Counted from the first letter of the stretch, positions 52,780 through 61,945 are shown. The stretch is 64,000 nucleotides of DNA from Stenotrophomonas sp. 57 (GCF_030291075.1 NZ_CP127407.1:928001-992000), one strand, 5' to 3'. Notes: generated by a model from the sequence alone, not told the origin. Made by a program: numbers and translations.

Positions 52780-53379
52780 GTGTCCGCACCCCTGCTTGAA
52801 CAATTGATCGACGCGTTGCGGGTGCTGCCTGGCGTCGGCCAGAAGACCGCGCAGCGCATGGCCTACCACCTGCTGGAGCGCGAGCGTGAAGGTGGCCAGC
52901 GCTTGGCCGAGACGCTGGCCTTGGCGGTGGAGCGTATCGGCCATTGCGCGCAGTGCCGCGACTTCAGCGAAACCGAGGTGTGCCCCACCTGTGCCAACAG
53001 CAGCCGCGAGCGCAGCCAGCTGTGCGTGGTCGAATCGCCGGCCGATCGCCTGGCCATCGAGAACGCCACCGGTTTCCGCGGCGTCTACTTCGTGCTTCAA
53101 GGGCGTCTGTCGCCGCTCGATGGCATCGGCCCGCGTGAGCTGGGCCTTGAGCAGCTGGAGCAGCGCCTGGCCGGAGGCGAGGTGCAGGAACTGATCATCG
53201 CCACCAGTGCCACCGTCGAGGGCGAGGCCACAGCGCACTATCTGGCGCAGCTGGCGCGCGCGCGCAAGGTGCAGCCCAGCCGGTTGGCGCAGGGACTGCC
53301 GCTCGGCGGCGAGCTTGAATACGTTGACCGCGGCACTCTGTCGCATGCGTTCGGAACGCGCAGCGAATTCCGCGATTGA
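52780..53379 (+). CDS. recR: Recombination protein RecR
   Basis: This 199-residue protein works with RecO and RecF to load RecA at gaps. It starts at a GTG ([20 protein letters not shown]). A helix-hairpin-helix ([17 protein letters not shown]), a C4 zinc finger (Cys56, Cys59, Cys68, Cys71) and a Toprim domain ([30 protein letters not shown]) follow in the normal order. Confidence 0.96.
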   Translation: MSAPLLEQLIDALRVLPGVGQKTAQRMAYHLLEREREGGQRLAETLALAVERIGHCAQCRDFSETEVCPTCANSSRERSQLCVVESPADRLAIENATGFRGVYFVLQGRLSPLDGIGPRELGLEQLEQRLAGGEVQELIIATSATVEGEATAHYLAQLARARKVQPSRLAQGLPLGGELEYVDRGTLSHAFGTRSEFRD

Positions 53380-53384
53380 GCATC

Positions 53385-53403
53385 CGCCGGGCATCGCCCG
53401 GCG
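53385..53403. repeat. REP-like palindrome, CGCCGGGC subtype
   Basis: Arms CGCCGGGC/GCCCGGCG around ATC, just after recR; a CTAC lies 8 bp further on. A TACAAT at 53412-53417 behind it could be the -10 of the HIT gene. Confidence 0.6.
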
Positions 53404-53445
53404 CGGCCGGCCTACAATGGGGATGACACCCCGCCGAGGCCGAAC

Positions 53446-53805
53446 ATGAGCACCGAAACCCTCTTCAGCAAGATCATCCGTCGCGAGATCCCGGCCACCA
53501 TCGTCTACGAGGATGACGAGGTGCTGGGCTTCAAGGACATCGCACCGCAGGCGCCGGTGCACGTGCTGTTCATTCCGAAGAACGAGATCATCCCTACCCT
53601 GGACGACCTGCAGCCGTCGCAGGCGCACCTGATCGGCAAGCTGGCCCTGGCCGCCGCCGAGTACGCGCGCCGCGAGGGTTTCGCACAGGACGGCTACCGC
53701 ATCGTGATGAACTGCCGCGAGCATGCCGGGCAGACCGTGTTCCACATCCACATGCACCTGCTGGCCGGTGGTCCGCTGGGCCATTTCGGTGCGCCGGGCC
53801 GTTGA
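53446..53805 (+). CDS. HIT-family nucleotide-binding protein (HinT-like)
   Basis: This 119-residue protein has the histidine triad HIHMHLLAG near the C-terminus and LFSKIIRREIPATIVYEDDEVLGFKDI at the N-terminus, the HinT/PKCI-like subfamily. These enzymes hydrolyse purine nucleoside phosphoramidates such as AMP-lysine. It converges with the Slp-family gene and shares its terminator. Confidence 0.93.
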   Translation: MSTETLFSKIIRREIPATIVYEDDEVLGFKDIAPQAPVHVLFIPKNEIIPTLDDLQPSQAHLIGKLALAAAEYARREGFAQDGYRIVMNCREHAGQTVFHIHMHLLAGGPLGHFGAPGR

Positions 53806-53830
53806 TGCGCCCGGTATCCGCCATCGCCTC

Positions 53831-53857
53831 GTAGTGGATCCACGCCATGCGCTGATG
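53831..53857 (+). repeat. Degenerate SMAG element
   Basis: GTAG, an extra TGG, then ATCCACGC-CAT-GCGCTGAT with one arm mutated, directly ahead of the shared terminator. Confidence 0.65.
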
Positions 53858-53887
53858 AAAAAAGGCCGCCCGAAGGCGGCCTTTTTC
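53858..53887. terminator. Bidirectional terminator between the HIT and Slp-family genes
   Basis: A stem AAAGGCCGCC/GGCGGCCTTT with a CGAA loop has A runs on one side and T runs on the other, so it can serve both convergent genes. Confidence 0.9.
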
Positions 53888-53908
53888 ATTGCGCGTGGCA
53901 GGTGGCGA

Positions 53909-54436
53909 TCACCACCAGCCCCAACGGCCGTAGCCGCCCCAGTACGGGCCATACGGGCCCGGGCCCCATGGGCCATAGGGGTAGGGCACCACATCGACCT
54001 GGCGCTGTTCCGGCCACAGGTAGATGACATCGGCCGACAGCTTCGGCAGGCGATAGTCGTACTCGCCGATGCGGGTGTTCTGGTAGCCGTCGATCTTGCC
54101 GATGAAGGTCACGTCACGACCCGCTTCGAACACGGCCGGATCGTAGAAACCGGCGCGGCAGGCGATGAAGCGACCGTCGCTGGCGTCGGACGAGGTGGTG
54201 TTCGGGCGGCCACTGGCGTTGAGCGGGCGCGAGATCATCTGGAAGCAGGTCTCGCCCTGGCCGGGCTTGGTTTCGATGATGCGACCGCCCCAGCGGACCG
54301 GCGTGCCGACCTGTTGGGTGGCGACCGAATCGCGGGGAGAGACCAGGCTGAACTGTCCCTGCAGCGGCTTCGGGGCCGTGGCGCAGGCCGACAGGGCCAG
54401 CGTGGCCACGGCGGTGAGGAGGAACTTGGTGTTCAT
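53909..54436 (-). CDS. Slp-family outer membrane lipoprotein
   Basis: This 175-residue lipoprotein has signal MNTKFLLTAVATLALSAC with the lipobox cysteine at residue 18. The body fits the Slp family: VGTPVRWGGRIIETKPGQGETCFQMI, FYDPAVFEAGRDVTFIGKIDGY and YDYRLPKLSADVIYLWPEQ. The C-terminal tail is a run of Gly/Pro/Tyr/Trp. E. coli Slp is a starvation- and acid-inducible outer membrane lipoprotein. The start ATG at 54436 overlaps the stop of the TgpA-like gene. Confidence 0.9.
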   Translation of the reverse strand: MNTKFLLTAVATLALSACATAPKPLQGQFSLVSPRDSVATQQVGTPVRWGGRIIETKPGQGETCFQMISRPLNASGRPNTTSSDASDGRFIACRAGFYDPAVFEAGRDVTFIGKIDGYQNTRIGEYDYRLPKLSADVIYLWPEQRQVDVVPYPYGPWGPGPYGPYWGGYGRWGWW

Positions 54437-56382
54437 GGGGAGGCTCCGGAAGTCGGGCGATGCCTGCGCAGGTCCCGCAATAATGAAGCGAGGTCGGTGC
54501 AAGTTCCAGCGTACCGCGCGTCGGTGAAACGCTGGCTGAGTGCGAGCAGGGCCGGATCCGGGCGCTGCGCGTGCACCCGCTGCGCCCAGTCCCGCGCGGT
54601 TTCATGGGGATGCCGGGCCAGCCCGAGGCGGCCATAGCGCCGGCCCAGTCGATGCCAGGCGCGCAGCAGCGGGTCGCGTTCGCGCTCGCCACGGGCCAGC
54701 AGCCAGGCCATCCACGCCAAGGCCAGCACCGTGGTCACCACGAAGCCCGCGACCAGCTGTCCAGGCCCGAGGTTGTCCAGCCCCAGCGGCTTGAGCAGCT
54801 GCTGCTGGCGGCGCGCATCGAAGGACAGCACCAGGTCGTTCCAGCCGCGGCGCAGCCAGTCGCCCATCTGCCCCAACTGCAGCCAGCGCTGCTGCAGCGC
54901 GCTGTCGGTGCCGGCCTGCAGGCGGTCGTCGAGGGTGTCGAGGATGCGTTCCGGTGCCACCGCGGCAGTGGGATCGATCCGCACCCAGCCACGTTGCGGC
55001 AGCCACACTTCGGCCCAGGCATGGGCGTCCATCCTTCGCACGATCCAGTAGTCGCCAAGCCGGTTGCGGGTACCACCTGCAAAGCCGGTCACCACGCGTG
55101 CCGGAATGCCGGCGTTGCGCATCAGCACTACGAAGGCGGAACTGAAGTGTTCGCAGAAGCCGGCCTTGTAGCCGAACAGGAACTCGTCGACCGGATCACG
55201 CCCGGCCGGTGGCGTCTGCAGCGTGTAGGAGAAATCGGTAGTGATCCATTGCAGCGCGCGCTGCACGATGGCTTCGTCATTGCCGCCGGCATCCTGCCGC
55301 CATTGCTGCGCCAGGGTGGCCGTGCGCGGGTTGAAGCCACTGGGCAGCTGCAGCGCGGCCCGTCGCAGATAAGGCGACAGCGTGCTGTCGAAGCGTCGTG
55401 GCGGGGCCGAATGCAGCCGCCAGCGGCTCAGCGACGCCAGCGACCGCTCGCTGTTCAGGCTCATGTCCGCATCCAGCGTGCTGCCTGCAGGGGCGCGGCT
55501 GGGCAGGTCCAGTGCCACCAGCTGGCGCCGGTCGGTGGGCTCGTAGTCGATCTGGTAGTCCCAGCCCTGCGCGCCGGCCTCGACCACGGCCGCCGGCCGT
55601 CGCTCGCTGGCCCAGTCACGCGTCCAGCGCCGGCCATCGAAGGCGGTCAGTACCGGCCCTCGCCAGTAGCGTTGCGTCGGCTCGGGTACTGCACCGAAGA
55701 ACTGCACGCGCAGCGCCGGGGTATCGTCGGCCATCAGGTCCAGCCACTGCCCGGGTTCCATGCTGTCCGACAGCCCCGGTGTGCTGACAGCACGCTCGGG
55801 AACGCCCCACAGTGGGGTCGCCAGCCGCGGGAACAGCCAGAAGCAGGCCAATGCCAGTGGCAGGCCGATCGCCAGCAGGCGGCCGACACCGCGCAGCTGC
55901 CCACGCAGCGGCAGGTGCCCGGCATGGCCCTCATCCCCGGCCAGTCGCTGCAGTGCCAGCAACGCACTGACGCCCGCCAATGCGGCCAACGACGTGGTCA
56001 GCGGCCCCTGGTCGAGCAGGAATGCGGCAAACGGAGAAAACAGTGCGAAGCCGAGCAGGCTGCGGGCATCGCGCAGGCTGCGCAGTTCGCTGGACTTGAT
56101 CGCCAGCATCGCTGCCAGCAGGGCACAGCCGGTATCACGACCGGGCCGCACCATGCCCATCTGCCAGACGATGGCGCCGAGCATGGCCAGCACCAGCAGC
56201 AGGCGCACCGGCATGGGCAGTACCTTCCGCCACGACAGGGCTGCAGTCACGAGCGCTGCAGCCGCGATCACGCCGGCCAGCAGGGGCGGCAGCTGCAGCA
56301 GCAACGGCAACAGCGCCAATGCCGCACTGGCCAGGGTCCAGTAGCGGGCGTTGCGGTCGAGCGCGGGCGTGGTTTCAGTCAT
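54433..56382 (-). CDS. TgpA-like transglutaminase-domain membrane protein
   Basis: The 649-residue protein has about six N-terminal membrane helices (DUF3488 region), then a periplasmic transglutaminase-like domain with the Cys-His-Asp triad in KAGFCEHFSSAFVVLMRNAG, RRMDAHAWAEVWLP and WVRIDPTAAV. One more membrane segment (VVTTVLALAWMAWLL) and a short cytoplasmic tail follow. Pseudomonas TgpA is an essential or near-essential protein of unclear substrate. It overlaps the DUF58 gene upstream by 8 bp and the Slp gene downstream by 4. Confidence 0.9.
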   Translation of the reverse strand: MTETTPALDRNARYWTLASAALALLPLLLQLPPLLAGVIAAAALVTAALSWRKVLPMPVRLLLVLAMLGAIVWQMGMVRPGRDTGCALLAAMLAIKSSELRSLRDARSLLGFALFSPFAAFLLDQGPLTTSLAALAGVSALLALQRLAGDEGHAGHLPLRGQLRGVGRLLAIGLPLALACFWLFPRLATPLWGVPERAVSTPGLSDSMEPGQWLDLMADDTPALRVQFFGAVPEPTQRYWRGPVLTAFDGRRWTRDWASERRPAAVVEAGAQGWDYQIDYEPTDRRQLVALDLPSRAPAGSTLDADMSLNSERSLASLSRWRLHSAPPRRFDSTLSPYLRRAALQLPSGFNPRTATLAQQWRQDAGGNDEAIVQRALQWITTDFSYTLQTPPAGRDPVDEFLFGYKAGFCEHFSSAFVVLMRNAGIPARVVTGFAGGTRNRLGDYWIVRRMDAHAWAEVWLPQRGWVRIDPTAAVAPERILDTLDDRLQAGTDSALQQRWLQLGQMGDWLRRGWNDLVLSFDARRQQQLLKPLGLDNLGPGQLVAGFVVTTVLALAWMAWLLARGERERDPLLRAWHRLGRRYGRLGLARHPHETARDWAQRVHAQRPDPALLALSQRFTDARYAGTCTDLASLLRDLRRHRPTSGASP

Positions 56383-57325
56383 GCGGCATCAATGCCAGTG
56401 CGCGCAGGCACAGGTGGTGGTGACTGGCGCCCTGCCCGGGCCCGAACGGCGGATGTGCAGGCAGCAACAGGGTGTAGCGGTGGCCTTCGCGCTCGGCCAT
56501 GTCGACCCATCGTGCCAGGCGCGCGATGCGTGCTTCATGGCCCAGGGGGGCCAGCGTGCGCCAGTCGAGGATGACGTCGATGCCCACCGGCTTTTCGTAC
56601 TCGCGCACCAGCAGGCTGTCGCGGCGCGCCGAGTGCTTCCATGAAATGCTGCGTGGTGCATCACCTGCACGATAGGGCCGTAGCTGATGCAGTTCCTCGC
56701 CACTGGCATGGGCGCGGGTGTGCAACGGATCGTTGCCGCTTTCCGGCAGTGCAGGTGCCAGCGTCTCGGGGAGTGGATAGACCAGCAGCGGCTGTTCCGG
56801 CCACACCCACGACCACGCCCGCACCAGGCCCAGGGGCTGGGTGGTGGACAGGCGGATGCGTGGCAGTTCCAGCCAGCCGCGGCGTTCGCTGGGAACCTGC
56901 AGTTCCACTTCGCCGCGACCGTGTGCAGGCAGCGAGGTCCAGGCTTCGCTCTCACCCAGCTGCAGGTGCAGGCCGTGGCGTGCGCGCGGATCGTGCAGTG
57001 ACAGGTCCACGCGCAGGCGCAGCGGTTGGCCGGCCGGAACCGGCTCGGCGGAGATCGCATCGATCTGCACGCCCGACAGCTGCAGGTGCGCGGCGATGGC
57101 GCTGGCGATCGCCGCTGCCGCCAGCAGCAGGGCCAGCAGCAGCGCCGGGTTGTTGTTGTAGTTCAGCGCGCCCAGCAGCATTGCCGCCAGCAGCGTGGCG
57201 ACGAACAGGCCGAAGCGGGTCGGCAGCACGTAGATGCGGTGGCGGTCCAGGCGCTGTGGCAGTGCTTCAGGCCGGCGCGGGCGTGCCAGCAGCTGCAGTC
57301 GTGGCCAGCGTGTGGCCACCCTCAA
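56375..57325 (-). CDS. DUF58 domain protein
   Basis: This 316-residue membrane-anchored protein has two adjacent hydrophobic segments (about 35-70), a beta-sheet region and the DUF58 signature LRPYRAGDAPRSISWKHSARRDSLLVREYEKP. DUF58 proteins nearly always travel with MoxR ATPases and often with von Willebrand or transglutaminase proteins. Overlaps of 4 bp and 8 bp with its neighbours show a tightly coupled operon. Confidence 0.9.
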   Translation of the reverse strand: MRVATRWPRLQLLARPRRPEALPQRLDRHRIYVLPTRFGLFVATLLAAMLLGALNYNNNPALLLALLLAAAAIASAIAAHLQLSGVQIDAISAEPVPAGQPLRLRVDLSLHDPRARHGLHLQLGESEAWTSLPAHGRGEVELQVPSERRGWLELPRIRLSTTQPLGLVRAWSWVWPEQPLLVYPLPETLAPALPESGNDPLHTRAHASGEELHQLRPYRAGDAPRSISWKHSARRDSLLVREYEKPVGIDVILDWRTLAPLGHEARIARLARWVDMAEREGHRYTLLLPAHPPFGPGQGASHHHLCLRALALMPHD

Positions 57326-58275
57326 TCCACCGCGACGGTCTGCAGGATGGCCCGCGCCAGTGCCGGTCCCGAGCTGGACTCGGCTTCGGCCACCAGGCGG
57401 TGACCGGCCACGGCCACGAACAGGGTCTGCACGTCCTCGGGCACTACGTGGCCGCGGCCCAGCAGAAGTGCATGCGCCCTGGCCGCGCGCAGCAGCGCAA
57501 GGCCTGCACGCGGTGACAGGCCCACGCGCACGCCGGCGTGCTGACGGCTGCGGGTCAGCAGGGCCTGCACGTAATCGACCAGTGCATCGCTGGCATGGAC
57601 CTGGCCGACGGCTTCACGCAGCGCGCGTACCTGGGTGTCGTCCAGTTTCGGCACAGCACGTGCGATCAGGTCACGACGGTCGGTGCCGCGCAGCAGTTCG
57701 CGTTCGGCCTGCGCGCTGGGGTAGCCCATTGCCAGTCGCAGCAGGAAACGGTCCAGCTGCGAATCCGGCAGCGGGAACGTACCGGAGAGGTCCACCGGGT
57801 TCTGCGTAGCGATCACGAAGAACGGATCGGGCAGGGGATGGGTCTGCCCATCCAGCGTGACCTGCTGTTCAGCCATCGCCTCCAGCAGCGCACTCTGCGT
57901 GCGCGGCGGCGCACGGTTGATCTCATCGGCCAACAGCACGTGAGTGAACACCGGGCCCGGATGGAACTGGAACTGCCGGCTTCCGGCCTCGTACACCGAG
58001 ACGCCGAGTACATCGGCAGGCAGCAGGTCGGACGTGAACTGCACGCGCTGGAAGCTGAGCCCCAGGCTGCTGGCCAACGCATGCGCCAGCGTGGTCTTGC
58101 CCAGGCCAGGCAGATCCTCGATCAGCAGATGGCCACCGGAAAGCAGGGCGACAAAGGCCAGCCTGACTTCCGGCACCTTGCCCAGCACCAGTGCATTGAC
58201 CTGATCCTGTGCCTCCCGCAGGGCCTGGCGCAGTTGATCGGTTAGCATGCTGGGATTGGGGGACGAGGCTGGCAT
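57322..58275 (-). CDS. MoxR-family AAA+ ATPase
   Basis: This 317-residue chaperone-like ATPase has Walker A DLPGLGKTTLAHALA, the MoxR signature FQRVQFTSDLLPADVLG, Walker B VLLADEINRAPPRTQSALLEAM and sensor 1 VIATQNP. I chose the ATG at 58275 (MPASSPN) with GAGA upstream, which leaves 42 bp to the divergent glycosyltransferase gene; ATGs at 58311 and 58323 are alternatives that would abut or overlap it. MoxR proteins are thought to help assemble or activate partner complexes, here the DUF58 and TgpA-like proteins. Confidence 0.9.
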   Translation of the reverse strand: MPASSPNPSMLTDQLRQALREAQDQVNALVLGKVPEVRLAFVALLSGGHLLIEDLPGLGKTTLAHALASSLGLSFQRVQFTSDLLPADVLGVSVYEAGSRQFQFHPGPVFTHVLLADEINRAPPRTQSALLEAMAEQQVTLDGQTHPLPDPFFVIATQNPVDLSGTFPLPDSQLDRFLLRLAMGYPSAQAERELLRGTDRRDLIARAVPKLDDTQVRALREAVGQVHASDALVDYVQALLTRSRQHAGVRVGLSPRAGLALLRAARAHALLLGRGHVVPEDVQTLFVAVAGHRLVAEAESSSGPALARAILQTVAVD

Positions 58276-58317
58276 GATCGTCTCAGGTCTGGAATCCATT
58301 CGATTATCCATAGAGCA

Positions 58318-60159
58318 ATGCAAGGCGAACAGCGCGCGCGGACAATATTTCTCTGGTTATGGACGCTGGTCACAGCGGCCAAGCTGGTGGTGGCTGCGCG
58401 CCTGCCACTGTTCGTTGACGAGGCGTTCTACTGGCAGGAAGGCCAGCATCTGGCCGCTGCATATTCGGACCTTCCCGGACTGACCGCATGGCTGGCGCGC
58501 CTGGGTGTGGAGATCGGTGGCCACCATGTGCTCGCGTTGCGCCTGCCGTTCCTGGCCATCGGTGCGCTGTTGCCGCTGCTGGTGGTGCGCACGGCCACGC
58601 GCTGGTTCGGCAACGTGGCCGGTTGGCAGGCGGGCAGCCTCACGCTGTTGATGCCGTTGTCGGCGACGCTGGGCCTGCTGGCGGTGCCGGATGTGCCCAT
58701 GGCGCTGGCGGCGGTGATCTGCCTGCACGCCGGTGCACGGCTGCTGCACAACGTTGATGCATCCTCGGCGATGAAGCTGGCGCTGGGTCTGGCGATCGGT
58801 GCGCTCAGCCACTACCGCTTCATCGGTGTCATCGGTGTTGGCTTCATCGCGCTGCTGGCGCTGCCGCAGGGGCGACGCATGCTGGCCGATCCGCGCGTAT
58901 GGGTCGCGCTGGCCGTGGGCGTGATGGCGTGGCTGCCATTGCTGGCATGGAACGCGGACAACCACGATGCGGGCCTGAAATTCCAGGTGGTTGAGCGCCA
59001 TCCGTGGACGTTCGAATGGAACGGGCTGTGGTTCCTGGTGATCCAGCCGATGCTGGTCACCCCGATCCTGTGCATGGCGATGTGGAAGGTGGCGCTGGCC
59101 GGTACCCGCAGGGGCGGCGGCGCACGCGCGCAGTGGCGTTACTTCGGCCTGGTCGGTGGCGTATCCACGCTGGGCATCTTCGTGCTCGGCTTCTTCACCG
59201 ATGTCGAACGCATCAGTTTCCATTGGCCGCTGCCGGGCTACCTGGCCCTGCTGGTGGCGGTGCCGGTGGTGCTCAACGGCTGGCCGCGCTGGTTGCGGCG
59301 CACCGGCTGGTGGCTGGCGGGCGCTGGCATGGTGCTGGCGTTCGGCTTTTACCTGATGGCGTCCACGCCTGCGCTGCGCGAGCAGCTGGTGGGCAGCAAG
59401 TATTACCCGCGCAATTTCGCCGGCTGGCAGCCGTTGGCGGTGGCCGTGCGCGAAGAACTCCAGCAGATGCCTGCAGGCACGCAGGTGCTGGCGGGGAACT
59501 TCAAGGTGGGGGCCGAGCTGGGCTTCCAGTTGGGCAACGGGAACATTGAAGTGCTGCCGCACCCGCTGAACGACAAGCATGGGCGCACCGCGCAGCTGGT
59601 GCAGTGGGGTCTGCTGCATGAGGGCGAGCGCTCCGCACCGAAGCTGCTGGTGCTGTCGCCCAGCGATCAGCGCTACCGCGATCTGCTGGCGCGCTATCAC
59701 GCCATCTGCGAACAGGTGGGGCCGTTGCCGGCGCCGCGGGTGGTCAGCAATGACCATGGATTCCAGCGATTCCTGCTGTTCCGGCTGCCGGCGCAGCGCG
59801 CACCGGGTCCATGCGTGACTCCGGCGATGGCGTGGCTGGATGCGCCGTCCAATGGCGAGAACGTGTCCGGTACGCTGGCCATCAAGGGATGGGCATTCAA
59901 GGACGGTGTCGGCCTGGCACGGGTTGAAGTGCTGGTTGATGGCCGCTCGGTCGGCGACGCGCGCTATGGACGTGCATTCGACGTGCGCCAGACCTGGCCG
60001 GACAGCACCGACCCGCAGCATCCGGCGGTCGGCTTCGATGCCGCGTTCGACACGGCCACGTTGGCGCCCGGGCGGCATTGGCTGGGCCTGCGCCTGTACG
60101 GCCGCGATGGCAGCGTGGAGGAATGGCAGGAGCAGCCGTTCGAGGTGCGCAGGCGCTGA
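58318..60159 (+). CDS. GT39/ArnT-like membrane glycosyltransferase with C-terminal sugar- or Ig-like domain
   Basis: The 613-residue protein has about eleven hydrophobic segments and the GT-C first-loop motif in LFVDEAFYWQEGQHLAAAYSDLPG, with Asp-Glu as in ArnT/PMT enzymes. SHYRFIGVIGVGFIAL and WPLPGYLALLVAV are further family traits. These enzymes move a sugar from a polyprenyl-phosphate donor on the periplasmic side. After the last membrane helix, about 120 residues (from ACVTPAMAWLDAPSNGENVSG) look like an added beta-sandwich. Acceptor and sugar are unknown. Confidence 0.85.
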   Translation: MQGEQRARTIFLWLWTLVTAAKLVVAARLPLFVDEAFYWQEGQHLAAAYSDLPGLTAWLARLGVEIGGHHVLALRLPFLAIGALLPLLVVRTATRWFGNVAGWQAGSLTLLMPLSATLGLLAVPDVPMALAAVICLHAGARLLHNVDASSAMKLALGLAIGALSHYRFIGVIGVGFIALLALPQGRRMLADPRVWVALAVGVMAWLPLLAWNADNHDAGLKFQVVERHPWTFEWNGLWFLVIQPMLVTPILCMAMWKVALAGTRRGGGARAQWRYFGLVGGVSTLGIFVLGFFTDVERISFHWPLPGYLALLVAVPVVLNGWPRWLRRTGWWLAGAGMVLAFGFYLMASTPALREQLVGSKYYPRNFAGWQPLAVAVREELQQMPAGTQVLAGNFKVGAELGFQLGNGNIEVLPHPLNDKHGRTAQLVQWGLLHEGERSAPKLLVLSPSDQRYRDLLARYHAICEQVGPLPAPRVVSNDHGFQRFLLFRLPAQRAPGPCVTPAMAWLDAPSNGENVSGTLAIKGWAFKDGVGLARVEVLVDGRSVGDARYGRAFDVRQTWPDSTDPQHPAVGFDAAFDTATLAPGRHWLGLRLYGRDGSVEEWQEQPFEVRRR

Positions 60160-60188
60160 GACGGCGCGCGGTCCAGGTCGGTGGCGCG

Positions 60189-60268
60189 CCAGGTTGGTCG
60201 CGTACTCCGGGTTGGTTGCGCGTGCCAGGTTGGTCGCATGCTCCAGGTTGGTCGGGTGCTCCGCGTTG
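60189..60268 (+). repeat. 18-bp tandem repeats after the GT39 gene
   Basis: Units close to CCAGGTTGGTCGCGTGCT recur at 60189, 60207, 60225 and 60243, with a partial fifth unit at 60261 running into a SMAG element. A degenerate 16-bp unit precedes at 60173. The block is non-coding, just beyond the stop codon. Confidence 0.88.
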
Positions 60269-60370
60269 GTAGAGTCGACTGTTGGTCGACTGCTCTTCTA
60301 GTCGACTGCTCTTCCGGCCGCCGGCAAAACCCCGCGCTGCGCGCGATAGTCGACTGACAGTCGGCTCTAC
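60269..60370. repeat. Inverted pair of SMAG elements, GAGTCGACT subtype
   Basis: The first copy (60269-60291) has GTAG and AGTCGACTG/GGTCGACT arms; the second (60348-60370) is inverted and ends CTAC. A further TCGACTGCTCTTC unit is repeated between them (60285 and 60302). They separate the convergent GT39 and maf genes. Confidence 0.85.
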
Positions 60371-60441
60371 CCGGTCTGGGTCCTGCCCGGTCCAGGCCCG
60401 GCCTGTTTCCGCAATCGGTGCCGGCAATCAGTGTGCCGCCC

Positions 60442-61011
60442 TCACGGCAGGGCGAAGCCGGCCCTGCGCAGCAGCCCGCACAGCGCGATCAACGGCAGGC
60501 CGATCAGCGCGGTGGGGTCGCGGTTGTCGATCGCTTCGAACAGGCTGATGCCCAGGCCCTCACATTTGAAGCTGCCGGCGCAGTCCAGCGGCTGTTCGGC
60601 GGCCACGTAGCGGGCGATCTCCTCCTGGCCCAGCGTGCGGAAACGGACCTCGGTGAGATCCACGGCGCTGAATGATTCTCCGTCGCGCATGAGACTGATG
60701 GCGGTATGAAAGCGCACCGTCTGCCCGGACATCGCCGCCAGCTGCGCACAGGCGGTCTCGGCCGTGCCCGGCTTGCCCAGCGGCTGCCCGTTCAGGTTCG
60801 CCACCTGGTCCGAGCCGATCACCCAGGCGCCCGGGTAGCGGGCCGCTACCTCGGCCGCCTTGGCCGTGGCCAGGCGCGTGGCCACGGCCAGCGGGGCCTC
60901 GCCGTTCAAAGGGGTTTCATCCACCTCCGGGCGTGCGCAGTCGAAGGGCAGGCCCAGCCGCTGCAGCAGCTCGCGGCGATAGCGGGAGGTGGAGGCCAGT
61001 ACCAGTGACAT
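60442..61011 (-). CDS. maf: Maf-like nucleotide pyrophosphatase (YceF type)
   Basis: This 189-residue cytoplasmic enzyme of the Maf/HAM1 fold has LVLASTSRYRRELLQRLGLPF, ARPEVDETPLNGEAP, VIGSDQVANLNGQPLGKPG and the C-terminal GLPLIALCGLLRR. The YceF branch hydrolyses 7-methyl-GTP, and lack of the YhdE-type pattern supports that. It is divergent from yceD-rpmF-fabH, the same neighbourhood as in E. coli. Confidence 0.92.
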   Translation of the reverse strand: MSLVLASTSRYRRELLQRLGLPFDCARPEVDETPLNGEAPLAVATRLATAKAAEVAARYPGAWVIGSDQVANLNGQPLGKPGTAETACAQLAAMSGQTVRFHTAISLMRDGESFSAVDLTEVRFRTLGQEEIARYVAAEQPLDCAGSFKCEGLGISLFEAIDNRDPTALIGLPLIALCGLLRRAGFALP

Positions 61012-61124
61012 GCGACAATTCCGGGGCAGGGCGCGGCAGTCTGGCCCGTGCGCAGCGCCAGCGGCAAGTCCTGTATGGCGGGCATTTGACAGCCGCCGCC
61101 CCGATCCTTAGTATTCAGCGGCTT

Positions 61125-61634
61125 ATGTCCGCGAACGTGCCCGAATCGCTGGATGCTTGGCGAATGGTCGTAGCGCGTAGGCGCTTCGACGGCCAGGTTT
61201 CCCTGGCTGAATTGACCCGCCTGCAGGGGCTGGTCGCAGATACCGACGGCGAGTGTTCCTACTCGCTTGAATTCGGTCGCGACGAAGTCCTGCGGGTATC
61301 CTATGTGGAACTGACCATCGACACCGCGTTGCCGCTGACCTGTCAGCGCAGCATGCAGCGATTCCTGTTGCCGGTGAAGGTGACCCAGAGGCTTGGCCTG
61401 ATCCGCGACGAGGACGAGGAATCGTCCCTGCCGGAGGAGTACGAGGCGTTGCTGGTGCCGGAAGATGGCCAGCTGAAGCCGCTGGATCTGGTCGAGGACG
61501 AATTGGTGCTGGCGGTGCCGGTGGTACCGCTGTCGCCCGACGGTGAAGCAGTCGACAAGGACTGGGCGCCAAGCGAAGAAGAAACAAAGAAAGCCAATCC
61601 GTTCGCGGCGTTGGCGGCATTGAAGAAACAATAG
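61125..61634 (+). CDS. yceD: YceD/DUF177 family protein
   Basis: This 169-residue protein starts [20 protein letters not shown]. It has the family acidic stretch ([22 protein letters not shown]), then [19 protein letters not shown] and the C-terminal [12 protein letters not shown] shared by YceD proteins. It always lies just before rpmF and has been linked to large-subunit rRNA accumulation. Only one Cys pair member is evident (CQRSMQRF), where many homologues carry CxRC. Confidence 0.9.
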   Translation: MSANVPESLDAWRMVVARRRFDGQVSLAELTRLQGLVADTDGECSYSLEFGRDEVLRVSYVELTIDTALPLTCQRSMQRFLLPVKVTQRLGLIRDEDEESSLPEEYEALLVPEDGQLKPLDLVEDELVLAVPVVPLSPDGEAVDKDWAPSEEETKKANPFAALAALKKQ

Positions 61635-61741
61635 CAGCCGGATTGTCGTCGGCGGCTGCGGCGAAAGCGAAAGTGTGCTGGGCGCTGGCGTCCTGCGCGA
61701 CGATACGACGAAGCAAAACGAACCGAGTTTGGAGCAATCCC

Positions 61742-61936
61742 ATGGCTGTGCAGAAATCCCGTGTTACCCCGTCCCGCCGCGGCCAGCGCCGTTCGCATGA
61801 CGCCCTGAGCGCCAAGCAGCTGTCGACCGACCCGACCACCGGCGAAGTGCACCTGCGTCACCACATCACTGCTGACGGTTTCTACCGCGGCAAGAAGGTC
61901 ATCCAGACCAAGACCTCGGCTGTCGAAGAAGATTGA
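61742..61936 (+). CDS. rpmF: 50S ribosomal protein L32
   Basis: This 64-residue ribosomal protein starts [20 protein letters not shown] and has the L32 sequence [25 protein letters not shown] lies upstream in the 107-bp yceD-rpmF spacer. It has no zinc-binding Cys, the form that does not need zinc. Confidence 0.97.
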   Translation: MAVQKSRVTPSRRGQRRSHDALSAKQLSTDPTTGEVHLRHHITADGFYRGKKVIQTKTSAVEED

Positions 61937-61945
61937 TGTGCCGGG

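Noticed and set aside
60189..60268. 18-bp repeats as a CRISPR or iteron origin
   Set aside because: The units are contiguous without spacers, and no replication or cas gene is nearby.
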